Below are positions 1-7,970 of a DNA stretch of 64,000 nt, piece after piece. The stretch is from Nevskia soli DSM 19509 (GTDB taxonomy: Bacteria; Pseudomonadota; Gammaproteobacteria; Nevskiales; Nevskiaceae). Within the stretch, counting starts at the first letter, position 1; every line of letters begins with the position of its first letter. Made by a program: the position numbers and the translations under genes. The stretch lies in the NCBI RefSeq assembly GCF_000711955.1, contig NZ_JONR01000018.1:59941-123940 (forward strand), read 5' to 3'. The notes under the pieces are model-generated. The model ran no database searches. It was not told the DNA's origin and was given only the letters and a program-made list of their open reading frames with translations.

Positions 1-1738
1 CCAGCGCGGGCGGCCCAGCGGGCTTGCTCGCCATGCCCATCAGGTGATCCTTCGAGATGTGGTAGCCGTGGCATTCGATGCAGGTGGAAGGAATCCTGGA
101 AACGGTTCCGGGATCGCCATGGCAGTCGCGGCAGCGCGTGATCTCCGGCAGCAGCACATCGGTGCTGAGCGTGGACTTGCGGGCGGCGTGGCAGCTCTCG
201 CATTTCTCGGTACGGTGGGCTTGATGGCTGAAGCTGGCGTGGTCGAGCCGATGCTGCGCCAGCATCACCGGCGCCACGCTCCACGGCAGCGCCGGATCGC
301 CGGTGCGCGTCACGCTGTGGCAGTAGCCGCAGACGCGCTTGTCGAACACCTCGTCGATGACGATGGCGGACTGCTGGTCGGCCCATTCCAGCGCGGCCCG
401 CGCCTGCGGCGGCGTCAACTGCTCGCCCGGCTTGCGCCGCAGCTGCACGATCGGCGGGGCGCCAGGTTTCTTCACGCCACCGGCCAGTGCGGCGCGCGCG
501 TAGTAGTCGCGGATCACACCCACCACCTGAGCCGGCTGCCCGTGCGGCACCGAGCGGTCCGGATCATCGGGGTCGAAGTCCAGGCGATGGCATTCGGCGC
601 AGTGCTTCTGCATGTCGATGGGCTTGAACGACACGCCGGAAGAATCAGGTTCGTGGCAGCTGGGACAACCCAACACCTGCTTGCCGGTGGGTGACTTGAT
701 GCCCTTGGGATCGAGGTGCTTGTCGTGCGGATACTTGAGATTGGTGTCGGAATGCAGCGTCATCGCCTGTTCCGGGCTGGCTTCGATCCAGGCGAACGTG
801 CGCGTCACCGAGTCGTAGCGCGCCACCTTCGGCGTGAACACCGGATGGTGCTGCGAGAAATCTGCGGCCGCTTGCAGCCTGAGGTCGGGAAAACGCTGCT
901 GCGGCTGCGCGTGGCAGGCGGTGCACTGCGCGCTGTCGCGCATCACCAGTGCCAAGTCTCCCTTGTGCTCGTGGTGGCAGTCCTCGCAGCGTGCCTTGGC
1001 GAAGTCGTCCAGCCGCAGCCAGCGCGCATCGCTGGCATGTGCTTTTGTATCCTTGTGGCAGCTCAGGCAGGCTTCGTTGGGCACGCGCTCGAAGGCTGCC
1101 TTGTGGCACTTGGCACAGTCGTTCTGGAAGTAGGCATGTGCACTGCTCGATTGGCCGGGCACCCACAAGTGATCGGTCGGTATCGCCGCCGCCAGACCGG
1201 TCGGCGGCCTGGGCGGCTGGTAGTCCGCCTGCGCCGGCACGGGCGGCGGGGTGTGGTGGAAGCGCAGCCAGGCCGGCAGGGCGAAGCTCAGCAACAGCAC
1301 CGGCACGAACAGCAGCCAGGCCACGCGCCGCCGCGTCCACAGCACTTCACCCAGGGTCATGCCCAGGCGCGTCTGCCGCTGGCTTTTCTCGTCGCGCGCC
1401 GAGACTTTTTCCTCGACATCGATCTGCAGGTCGATATCGCCGGTGCCGGGCAGGATGGTCAGCTGGTAGCGGCCGATCAGGACGACATCGCCGCCGCGCA
1501 GCTTGTGCTCCCTGGTCACGGCGCCGTTGACCAGCATGCTGGCGCCGGGCCTGGTCACCAGCATGGCATTCTTGCCGCTGCGCACCAGCTCGGCATGGGC
1601 CAGCGCGATGCGCAGATCCGGCAGCTCGATGTCCTGGTCGGTGCCGCGGCCGATGCGCAGGCGCTGGCTCTCCAGCGTGCGGTCCTGCGAGACGTTTTCG
1701 CCGCTTTGCCGGGTCCAGGTGCGGATCAGGAAGCGCAC
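1..1738 (-). CDS. FHA-domain multiheme cytochrome c (C-terminus beyond window)
   Basis: Membrane-anchored periplasmic multiheme cytochrome with a cytoplasmic FHA-like domain; 579 codons are visible and the frame is still open at base 1. The start is a GTG at 1738, five bases after the stop of the cytochrome b gene. Residues 1–105 look like an FHA fold (IGRGTDQDIELP near 29–40, later MLVNG), but the usual Ser-Arg-x-His is reduced to Ala-Leu-Ala-His, so phosphothreonine binding is uncertain. One transmembrane helix lies at about 139–158. From residue 208 I count ten CXXCH heme motifs: CAKCH, CLSCH, CEDCH, CTACH, CPSCH, CAECH, CGYCH, CESCH, CRDCH, CIECH. It is the third gene of the operon and probably accepts electrons from the cytochrome b. 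Electron acceptor unknown. Confidence 0.88.
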   Translation of the reverse strand, partial: MRFLIRTWTRQSGENVSQDRTLESQRLRIGRGTDQDIELPDLRIALAHAELVRSGKNAMLVTRPGASMLVNGAVTREHKLRGGDVVLIGRYQLTILPGTGDIDLQIDVEEKVSARDEKSQRQTRLGMTLGEVLWTRRRVAWLLFVPVLLLSFALPAWLRFHHTPPPVPAQADYQPPRPPTGLAAAIPTDHLWVPGQSSSAHAYFQNDCAKCHKAAFERVPNEACLSCHKDTKAHASDARWLRLDDFAKARCEDCHHEHKGDLALVMRDSAQCTACHAQPQQRFPDLRLQAAADFSQHHPVFTPKVARYDSVTRTFAWIEASPEQAMTLHSDTNLKYPHDKHLDPKGIKSPTGKQVLGCPSCHEPDSSGVSFKPIDMQKHCAECHRLDFDPDDPDRSVPHGQPAQVVGVIRDYYARAALAGGVKKPGAPPIVQLRRKPGEQLTPPQARAALEWADQQSAIVIDEVFDKRVCGYCHSVTRTGDPALPWSVAPVMLAQHRLDHASFSHQAHRTEKCESCHAARKSTLSTDVLLPEITRCRDCHGDPGTVSRIPSTCIECHGYHISKDHLMGMASKPAGPPAL

Positions 1739-1743
1739 GGGGC

Positions 1744-2712
1744 CTACCAGTAGATGAAGACGGAGAGGATGTGCGCGAGCAGCGCCGCCAGCAGGGCGAA
1801 GGTCAGCGGCACGTGGATGTACAGCCAGACCTGCATCTGCGCGTGCAGGCGAATGTCGCGGTTGATGCGACCGGCGATGTCGCGCCGGCGCGCCACCAGG
1901 TCGAGCAGCTTCTGGGCGCTTTCGTTGTCGTGGCTGCCGCCGACCAGTTGGCCGGCCATGAACGAGACCGTGGATGATTCATCCGGCCCCAGCGACCGCA
2001 TGCTGGGCTGTGCGCGCAGCTTGGTGGCCATGAAGCGGGTGGTCATGCCCAGCTCCTTTTCGACCTGGGCGAACGCCTTGCGTAGCGGTTCGCGCGGGCC
2101 GAACAACTGCGCCCGCAGGCCGCCGCCGATGCGGATGCGGTCGATGGATTGCACGATGATCTGGTGCACCTGGGTGTCGAGCGCGTCGGCCAGCTTCAAC
2201 GATTGTTCGTTCAGTTCGTCCAGTTCCGCCAACCAGGCTTCGCGCGTGCTCTGGTCGCGGTTGACGGTGATCAGGGTGGGATAGCGGGCGTAGACGATGG
2301 TGCCGTAGACGCCGCTGGCGATGACCAGCAGCATCAGTACATAAGAGAGCGTGTGCACGTTCCAGCCGAAGTGGAAGCCGGTGTGCAGGGTGGCGATGGT
2401 GATCAGGGACAGGCCCAGGTAGACATGGGCCGAGAGCCAGCCGCGCACGGTGCCCAGGCGCGAGCTGTAGTCGCGCTTGCGCCAGCCCAGCAAGGTCAGC
2501 CAGACGATGAGCAGGGCGCCGACCGTGCCGAGGGTGTAGCCCAGCCAGGTGCCGCCGTTGGGCCCGTCGGCGGGGTCGTCCCACCAGTAGACCGCCACCG
2601 CCAGCACGCACAGCAGCGAAGCCAGCTTGAAGTAGCGGAAGCGGGCATGGGCGAGGAAGCCTTCGTGGATCGCCGCCGTCGGTACCGTCCTGGTTTCGGC
2701 GGCGGTGCTCAT
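1744..2712 (-). CDS. Diheme cytochrome b-type integral membrane protein
   Basis: A 322-residue membrane protein with helices at about 27–43, 56–76, 93–111, 121–142 and 298–321. Two helices each carry a His pair 14 residues apart (H96/H110 and H300/H314), the spacing of four-helix cytochromes b that bind two bis-His hemes, one near each membrane face. A soluble loop of about 150 residues (145–295) separates the last helix from the rest. The start overlaps the upstream reductase gene by 4 bases, implying translational coupling. Placed between a cytoplasmic iron–sulfur flavoprotein and a periplasmic multiheme cytochrome, its likely role is to carry electrons across the membrane. It could instead exchange electrons with quinone. 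Family name not recognised. Confidence 0.8.
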   Translation of the reverse strand: MSTAAETRTVPTAAIHEGFLAHARFRYFKLASLLCVLAVAVYWWDDPADGPNGGTWLGYTLGTVGALLIVWLTLLGWRKRDYSSRLGTVRGWLSAHVYLGLSLITIATLHTGFHFGWNVHTLSYVLMLLVIASGVYGTIVYARYPTLITVNRDQSTREAWLAELDELNEQSLKLADALDTQVHQIIVQSIDRIRIGGGLRAQLFGPREPLRKAFAQVEKELGMTTRFMATKLRAQPSMRSLGPDESSTVSFMAGQLVGGSHDNESAQKLLDLVARRRDIAGRINRDIRLHAQMQVWLYIHVPLTFALLAALLAHILSVFIYW

Positions 2713-5120
2713 TCTTTTCTCGCCACGCGCAGGAACTGCTCGGGGCTGACGCGCCGCGCCGCGCCGGTGGGACAGGCGCGGACGCAGGCCGGGCCGCCGG
2801 GAAGGCTCTTGCACATATCGCACTTGGCGGCTTTCTTCGGCACGTCGCCGTGATCGTGGTGCGCGTGGTCCTGCAGGCCCGGCTCGCGGCCGCCGAACAG
2901 CATCCAGCGCCACAGGCTCGGCCTGGTCTTGCTCTCCACGCCCATCTGGATCACGCCGTAAGGGCAGTTGCGCTGGCAGTTGCCGCAGCCGATGCAGGCG
3001 TCGCTGATGAAGACCTCGCCGTTGGGGGCGCGCTTGATCGCGTCCGGCGGGCAGTCCTTCATGCAGTGCGGGTGCTCGCAATGGCGGCAGGAGGTGGGCA
3101 CGTGCAGGTTTTCGAAAGTCGGGCCGGCTTCGCGGTTGAGGCGCGACAGGCCGCCGTGGGTATCGGTGCAGGCTTTCTCGCACTGGTCGCAGCGCACGCA
3201 CAGCGACTCGTCGATGAGCAGCACGTCGGTGGCCTCGCCGACGCCCTGCGCCATGAGGAAGCCGATGACGCCGCCGCGCTCGGGCTGCTGCAATGCGGAG
3301 ACGTTGCGCGCCAAGCGGTTCTTGTAGATTTCCTCGACCCGCGCCTTCACCGGCGGGTCCTGCGCCAGCATCGCCTTGAAGGCTTCGCCGTCGATGCGGA
3401 TGGTTTCGGTGGCGACGGCGGCGGTCACCGTGGCTGAACGGGGAATGTTGCTGACCAGGGCCATTTCGCCGACGTATTGCCCGGCCGGGACATAGGCCAG
3501 CACCACATCGCGGCCGTCCATATGGCGCGAAATGGTGACCGAGCCCTTGCGGATCAGGTGCAGGCAGTCGCCCGGCTCGCCCTCGCGGAACAGGTGCTCC
3601 CCGGGCTTGAAGGCCAGCACCGAGGCGGTGGCAATCAGGCTCTGCAAGGCAACGGGCGGACGCTCCGGGGCGATCGCGGCCTGGATGGCGCGGCTCAGGA
3701 ACGATTGGTCGAGCACCCGCTTCACCGCGGGGATCGAATAGATCAGCTTGTTCATCGATCGGCGCGGCGTTTCCACCAGCATGCAATTGGGGCCGGCGTG
3801 CACCGTGGCGGAGCGGCGCCGGCCCGAGATCAGGCTCATCTCGCCGAAGAATTCCCCGGGGCCCAGCGTGACCGTGCGCGTCGCCTTGCCGCCTACCAGC
3901 TCGATGTCGACCTGGCCGTTGACGATGGAATAGAAGCTGTCGCTGTAAGCGTTGCGCTCGAAGATCACTTCGCCCTGCTGCGGCAGGCGCAGTTCGGAGT
4001 CGAGCAGGAACTCGCGCAGCTGCAGGCGCGTCAACGGCGCCAGCACCGGCACCCGCCGCTGCACCAGTTCCAGCGCCGCGTCCACCGTGCGGAAGCCGGG
4101 CATGGCGCCGAACTTGCCGCGCAGCAGCGGCTCATCCGCCGGCTCGACGTTGTGGCCCTGGATGAACTCCACCACCTCGTAGCCCTGGTTCATCGCCTGC
4201 TTGATCAGCGGGAAGCCGGCGAGGGCGCCGATGATGTACAGGCCCGCCACGTTCGACTCGTAGGTGGCGGAAACCGCCGGCAGGCTGGTGACATCGGCAG
4301 TGGGGAAAGCCACGCCGCAGCCTTCCACGAACTTGCGCGGCGGCGTGGCGCCGAGGCGGGCGATGACGCGGTCGCAGGGCAGGTGCACTTCGCCAGACGC
4401 GGTGTTCAGTATGATCAGGCCGCGCGGACGTCGCCCCGGCTGGTCTTCGGCCTTGCGCGGGCCGCTGTTGTAGAAGCACTGGATGCGGCCGTCGGCAATG
4501 GCCTTGAGGATGGCGGCGTTGTTGGCGGCCTTGGCGCGGTCGAATTCGTCGCGGCGGTTGACGACGATGACCTTGTTGCGTTCGCACAGGGCCATGGCGT
4601 TTTCGATCGCCGCGTCGCCGGCGCCGATGACGACGATGGTCTCATCGTTGTACTCGTCCGGGTCATCGAGCTGGTACTGCACGAACGCCGCGTCTTCGCC
4701 GGGGCAGCCGAGCTTGCGGATGTTGCCCTGCAGGCCGATGGCCAGCACCACGTGCTCGGCCCGGATGACGCTGTCGTCGGCCAGTTTGAGGCAGAACGCG
4801 CCGCGTGTGCCGCTCACCCCGGTAACTTCGCTGCGCAGGCGCCGGTTGACCTTGAGGCCGTCGCTTTCGCGGTTCCAGGTTTCCAGGATCTGCTCGCGCT
4901 TGCCGGCGGCGAACGAAACCGGGCTGCGCAGCGGCAGGATGGCCGGTTCGGCCATCACGTATTTGCCTTTCTGGTAGCGGTAGATGGTATTGGAGAGGTG
5001 CGCCTCGGCTTCGAGCAGCACATGGGACAGGCCAAGCTCCGCCGCGCGGGCAGCCGCGGACAGTCCGGCGGGGCCGGAGCCGATCACTGCGATTTTGAAT
5101 GACTCTCCCATACCCCCCAT
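2709..5120 (-). CDS. FAD-dependent oxidoreductase fused to two cNMP-binding domains and a four-cluster 4Fe-4S domain
   Basis: An 803-residue (800 from the second ATG) cytoplasmic fusion. Residues 1–320 form a two-dinucleotide fold resembling thioredoxin reductase/YpdA: GSGPAG near the N-terminus for FAD and GAGDAA for NAD(P). The redox-active CXXC of thioredoxin reductases is absent. Two cyclic-nucleotide domains follow at about 360–480 and 490–610, each with a phosphate-binding cassette (FGEMSLISGRRRSATV; VGEMALVSNIPRSATV). The C-terminal 160 residues hold 16 Cys in four groups (CVRCDQCEKAC, CRHCEHPHCMKDC, CIGCGNCQRNC, and CDMC with CVRAC), as in DmsB-type four-cluster subunits. Probable role: NAD(P)H oxidation gated by cyclic nucleotides, passing electrons to the cytochrome b. 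ATGs exist at 5120 and 5111; neither has a well-spaced Shine-Dalgarno in this orientation. Confidence 0.88.
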   Translation of the reverse strand: MGGMGESFKIAVIGSGPAGLSAAARAAELGLSHVLLEAEAHLSNTIYRYQKGKYVMAEPAILPLRSPVSFAAGKREQILETWNRESDGLKVNRRLRSEVTGVSGTRGAFCLKLADDSVIRAEHVVLAIGLQGNIRKLGCPGEDAAFVQYQLDDPDEYNDETIVVIGAGDAAIENAMALCERNKVIVVNRRDEFDRAKAANNAAILKAIADGRIQCFYNSGPRKAEDQPGRRPRGLIILNTASGEVHLPCDRVIARLGATPPRKFVEGCGVAFPTADVTSLPAVSATYESNVAGLYIIGALAGFPLIKQAMNQGYEVVEFIQGHNVEPADEPLLRGKFGAMPGFRTVDAALELVQRRVPVLAPLTRLQLREFLLDSELRLPQQGEVIFERNAYSDSFYSIVNGQVDIELVGGKATRTVTLGPGEFFGEMSLISGRRRSATVHAGPNCMLVETPRRSMNKLIYSIPAVKRVLDQSFLSRAIQAAIAPERPPVALQSLIATASVLAFKPGEHLFREGEPGDCLHLIRKGSVTISRHMDGRDVVLAYVPAGQYVGEMALVSNIPRSATVTAAVATETIRIDGEAFKAMLAQDPPVKARVEEIYKNRLARNVSALQQPERGGVIGFLMAQGVGEATDVLLIDESLCVRCDQCEKACTDTHGGLSRLNREAGPTFENLHVPTSCRHCEHPHCMKDCPPDAIKRAPNGEVFISDACIGCGNCQRNCPYGVIQMGVESKTRPSLWRWMLFGGREPGLQDHAHHDHGDVPKKAAKCDMCKSLPGGPACVRACPTGAARRVSPEQFLRVARKE

Positions 5121-5211
5121 ACGCGTGGTTTGAGCGCGCGTCCCCTGTCCGTACTATGCTTGAAAGTAACAAAGGGCACCAATGGCTCACACCACGCGTA
5201 TAGGGGGTATG
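5109..5211. repeat. 26-bp inverted repeat flanking the divergent promoter (possible invertible element or operator pair)
   Basis: The left arm 5109–5134 and right arm 5186–5211 are inverted copies matching at 24 of 26 positions, the inner 20 of 21 being continuous except for one C/T difference. The 51-bp interior holds the promoter, the Shine-Dalgarno and an ATG (5182) reading rightwards. The outer ends of the arms coincide with ATG codons on both sides: 5111 on the minus strand and 5209 on the plus strand. The symmetry centre is 5160. No recombinase gene is visible in this window. Confidence 0.85.
5130..5157 (+). promoter_or_regulatory. Sigma70-like promoter for the divergent cytochrome gene
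   Basis: TTGAGC at 5130–5135, a 16-bp spacer and TACTAT at 5152–5157 give 4/6 matches in each hexamer. A Shine-Dalgarno AAAGGG at 5171–5176 precedes the ATG at 5182. The minus strand of the same interval offers only a weaker pair (TTGGTG, 18 bp, CATAGT), so transcription in the present orientation should favour the plus-strand gene. Prediction by eye. Confidence 0.5.
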
Positions 5212-6528
5212 CGTCAGCTGCTCGTGCGTTGGATCACGGTGCTGCCCCTGCTGTGGTCCACGATGGCCGGCGCCGACGGTGATGGCGACAAGCATCTTGG
5301 CGTCGCCAGTTGCGCCGGCAGCACCTGCCACGGCTCCACGCGTCCCTTCGCCGACAGCCGCATCCGCCAGGACGAATACTTCATCTGGCAGCGCAAGGAT
5401 GCGCACGCCCGCGCCTACGACAATCTGCGCTCCGAGCGTTCGCAGGCCATCGCGCGCAAGCTCGGCATCGCCGATGCCGCCACCGCGCCGCGTTGCCTGG
5501 TGTGCCACGTCGACAATGTTCCCGCGGCGCAGCGCGGCGAGCGCTTCCAGTTGAGCGACGGCATCGGCTGTGAGGCCTGCCACGGCGGTTCCGAACACTG
5601 GATCGGGCCGCATGCCGCCGGCTACAAGACGCTGGACGAGCGCACGGCGGCCGGCCTCAAGCCCCTGTGGGATCCAATCGCCCGCGCCAGGCTGTGCGGC
5701 GACTGTCATATCGGCAGCGACTCGCACCCGATGAGCCACGCCATCATGGCCGCCGGCCATCCGCCGCTGCTGTTCGAGCTGGACACCTTCGGTGTGCTGG
5801 AACCGCCGCACTGGCATGTGGATGCCGCTTACATCCAGCGCAAGGGTCCGCAGGACCCGGCGCGCAACTGGGCCGCCGGTCAAGCCGAGGGTGCGCGCAC
5901 GGTGCTGGAGAACCTGGGCGGCCCGCGTTTCGGCAACGGCATGTTTCCCGAACTGGCCTTCTTCGACTGCAACGCCTGCCACCACTCCCTGGTGAAAGCC
6001 GATCGCGCCCGCCCGCAGCGCAGCGGCGGCTTGCAGGCCGGCGCCGTGCCGCTGGCCGATGCGCAACTGGTGATGCTGATCCGCTGGCTGGAGGTGAGCG
6101 ACGCCGGCGCGGCGCGCAAATGGCACGACCAGTGGGTGGCCTTGCAGGGCGCCGGCCAGCGCGGCCCGGCCGAAGTCCGCAGCCAGGCCAAGGCCATGCT
6201 GGCCACGCTCGACGGCAGCATCGAGCCGCTGCTGCGCAACCACACGCTGGACGAGGCGCAACTGCGCAAATTGCTCAGGAGCATCGTCGGAGACGCGCGC
6301 GGCGCACACGTCGGCGACTTCAGCGATGCCGAACAGACCGCCATGGCGGTGTCGGTGCTGACCACCGCGCTGTCCGAGCGCGGGGCGCAGCAGGTTTCCG
6401 CCGGCCTGCGCGCCGCGGTAGACGAACTCTACGCCCAGGTGATGAACCGCGACGACTTCCAGCCGGAGCGTTACAGCAAGTCGATCGAGCGGGTTGCGGC
6501 GGCGCTGGGGTTGCCGGGAGCGGGTTGA
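5182..6528 (+). CDS. Secreted multiheme cytochrome c (cytochrome c-554-like)
   Basis: A 448-residue periplasmic cytochrome; the segment LLVRWITVLPLLWSTMAGA is an export signal. The ATG at 5182 has a Shine-Dalgarno; an in-frame ATG at 5209 would give a shorter signal peptide. Heme sites: an unusual CX4CH (CAGSTCH), then CLVCH, CEACH, CGDCH and CNACH, with extra His available as distal ligands (SHPMSH, HPP, HWH). The C-terminal 130 residues have no heme motif and look helical. It is divergent from the FAD reductase/cytochrome b/FHA-cytochrome operon and is likely a redox partner of it. Substrate not evident; it lacks an obvious signature of hydroxylamine oxidoreductase or NrfA. Confidence 0.85.
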   Translation: MAHTTRIGGMRQLLVRWITVLPLLWSTMAGADGDGDKHLGVASCAGSTCHGSTRPFADSRIRQDEYFIWQRKDAHARAYDNLRSERSQAIARKLGIADAATAPRCLVCHVDNVPAAQRGERFQLSDGIGCEACHGGSEHWIGPHAAGYKTLDERTAAGLKPLWDPIARARLCGDCHIGSDSHPMSHAIMAAGHPPLLFELDTFGVLEPPHWHVDAAYIQRKGPQDPARNWAAGQAEGARTVLENLGGPRFGNGMFPELAFFDCNACHHSLVKADRARPQRSGGLQAGAVPLADAQLVMLIRWLEVSDAGAARKWHDQWVALQGAGQRGPAEVRSQAKAMLATLDGSIEPLLRNHTLDEAQLRKLLRSIVGDARGAHVGDFSDAEQTAMAVSVLTTALSERGAQQVSAGLRAAVDELYAQVMNRDDFQPERYSKSIERVAAALGLPGAG

Positions 6529-6609
6529 GCCGCAAACGCAGTGGCTGGATCTTGTGATCCTGCGGGCTCAAGTTGCATGCTGCCGTCCCGGACAACCAGA
6601 GCGGACGCC

Positions 6610-7020
6610 ATGTGGACGCATGAAGACAGCATCGAAACATCCGCCGCTCCTTCGCGTGTCTGGAAGCTCTTTTCCGACGTGGCGCGGTGGAAGGACTGGA
6701 ACGCCGGGATCGAGGCGATCGAGATTCATGGTCCGTTCGCGGCGGGCACGACGTTCACGATGAAGCCACCGGGGCAGGATGCCTTCACCAGTACACTGGT
6801 CGAGGTGCGGGAGAATGAGGGTTTTGTCGACGAGGCGGTGGTGGAGGACGTGCGGGTGCTGGTGAATCACGGCCTGCTGCGGCTTGCTTCCGGCGGCGCG
6901 CGCATCACCTATGGCACGCGGATCACGGCCCCGGGGGCGGAGACATTCGGGCCGATGGTGACTTCCGATTTTCCCGAAGTGTTGGCGGCGCTCAAGGCAG
7001 TGGCGGAGCGGGCGGAATAA
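6610..7020 (+). CDS. SRPBCC (START-like/polyketide cyclase) family protein
   Basis: A 136-residue protein with the helix-grip pattern of SRPBCC proteins: an N-terminal segment WTHEDSIETSAAPSRVWKLF, then VARWKDWNAGIEAIEIHGPF, alternating strands and a long C-terminal helix (SDFPEVLAALKAVAERAE). I chose the ATG at 6610 because homology begins there; upstream in-frame codons read as junk. Members bind hydrophobic ligands in a cavity and are often annotated as polyketide cyclases or lipid-binding proteins. Specific ligand unknown. It stands alone, 81 bases after the cytochrome gene. Confidence 0.75.
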   Translation: MWTHEDSIETSAAPSRVWKLFSDVARWKDWNAGIEAIEIHGPFAAGTTFTMKPPGQDAFTSTLVEVRENEGFVDEAVVEDVRVLVNHGLLRLASGGARITYGTRITAPGAETFGPMVTSDFPEVLAALKAVAERAE

Positions 7021-7054
7021 GACGGGGCAGCGCGAGGGGGCGCCGTTAATGCAA

Positions 7055-7684
7055 TTAACGCGGGCTGTTGGCGATGGCTTCGCAGTTCACGCTGGACAGA
7101 GTGACATTCGCCCTGCTAGAGCGGATGGTCCACGGCAAGTAGTTCGCCCTGGCGCGCAGGGCCGCATGCGCCGCGGCTTTGGCTCTCGTCTCAAATCGCT
7201 CAGACCAGTGCCGACAAAGCGCCAGCATTTGCGCGCCGTAGTGCCTGAATCGTTCGGGCACTTCCTTGCCGGTGCGCTCCAGCCATTGCCGTGATTCGGC
7301 GCCGATGCTGGCGTCGGTGAGTGACAGCAGTTTCTGCAGTTCGCCGATGGCGAGGAACAGGACGCCGACCGATGCAAGCATCAAGAGGAGGCCGTTGGCC
7401 AGATTCCTGTAGGGCTCGAATTTCGCCAAGCCCGGTTGCCGTGTCCGACCGCGGCCAAGGCCGGATCGACGTCCCGCATTGGCATCGGAGGATTCCAGCC
7501 TGCGCTTGCCGACCACATTGCCGCTGCGACCGACGACGAACACGCTCACGCCCTTGTCGCAGGAACCCGTTCCGACGAACCAGCCGGTATCTTGTCCGCA
7601 CCGGTCCGAAAAGGCGCCGGCGAGACGCTGCTCGATCGCCGCCGGCCGTGCGACCGGTTGGGCGCTGGCTTCAGACCAGTCCAT
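7055..7684 (-). CDS. Hypothetical protein with one transmembrane segment
   Basis: A 209-residue reading frame on the minus strand that I do not recognise. The middle holds a clear hydrophobic helix (NGLLLMLASVGVLFLAIG), preceded by a basic, Gly/Arg-rich stretch and an N-terminal soluble part with GWFVGTGSCDKGVSVFVVG. The C-terminal part is helical and basic. ATG at 7684 chosen; another in-frame ATG lies 21 bases upstream at 7705. No good Shine-Dalgarno. Evidence is limited to frame length and the plausible membrane helix, so a non-coding region is possible. The 286 bases between its start and the next gene show nothing else I can support. Confidence 0.4.
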   Translation of the reverse strand: MDWSEASAQPVARPAAIEQRLAGAFSDRCGQDTGWFVGTGSCDKGVSVFVVGRSGNVVGKRRLESSDANAGRRSGLGRGRTRQPGLAKFEPYRNLANGLLLMLASVGVLFLAIGELQKLLSLTDASIGAESRQWLERTGKEVPERFRHYGAQMLALCRHWSERFETRAKAAAHAALRARANYLPWTIRSSRANVTLSSVNCEAIANSPR

Positions 7685-7970
7685 ACAGAATGCGTGACAA
7701 GGCACGCGATGTCGGTGGGCAACCGGATGAAGCAGGCCCGAGCTTGCGATACATGGGTTAGCCTCCTTGCGCCCTTGTGCAAATCAGAACCTGTGCGTCA
7801 TGTTTAGTTCCGGCTTGCCGCCGCGCATTGAAACGGTTCCGCAAGGCCTTGATCTGCGAACCAATTCACCTTCTGAGTCGTGACATTGCGGAGGGCGCCC
7901 GGAGAGGCGGCGGCGCTATGCTATCTTCATCGCCCCGATGCGGAATTTCCGCGCCCTTCAGGAATGACAC

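Noticed and set aside
2709..5120. Thioredoxin reductase
   Set aside because: Fold is similar but the redox CXXC is absent and iron–sulfur and cNMP domains are fused.
7436..7807. Plus-strand open frame opposite the hypothetical protein
   Set aside because: No domain, no ribosome site, low-complexity Arg/Ala-rich translation.
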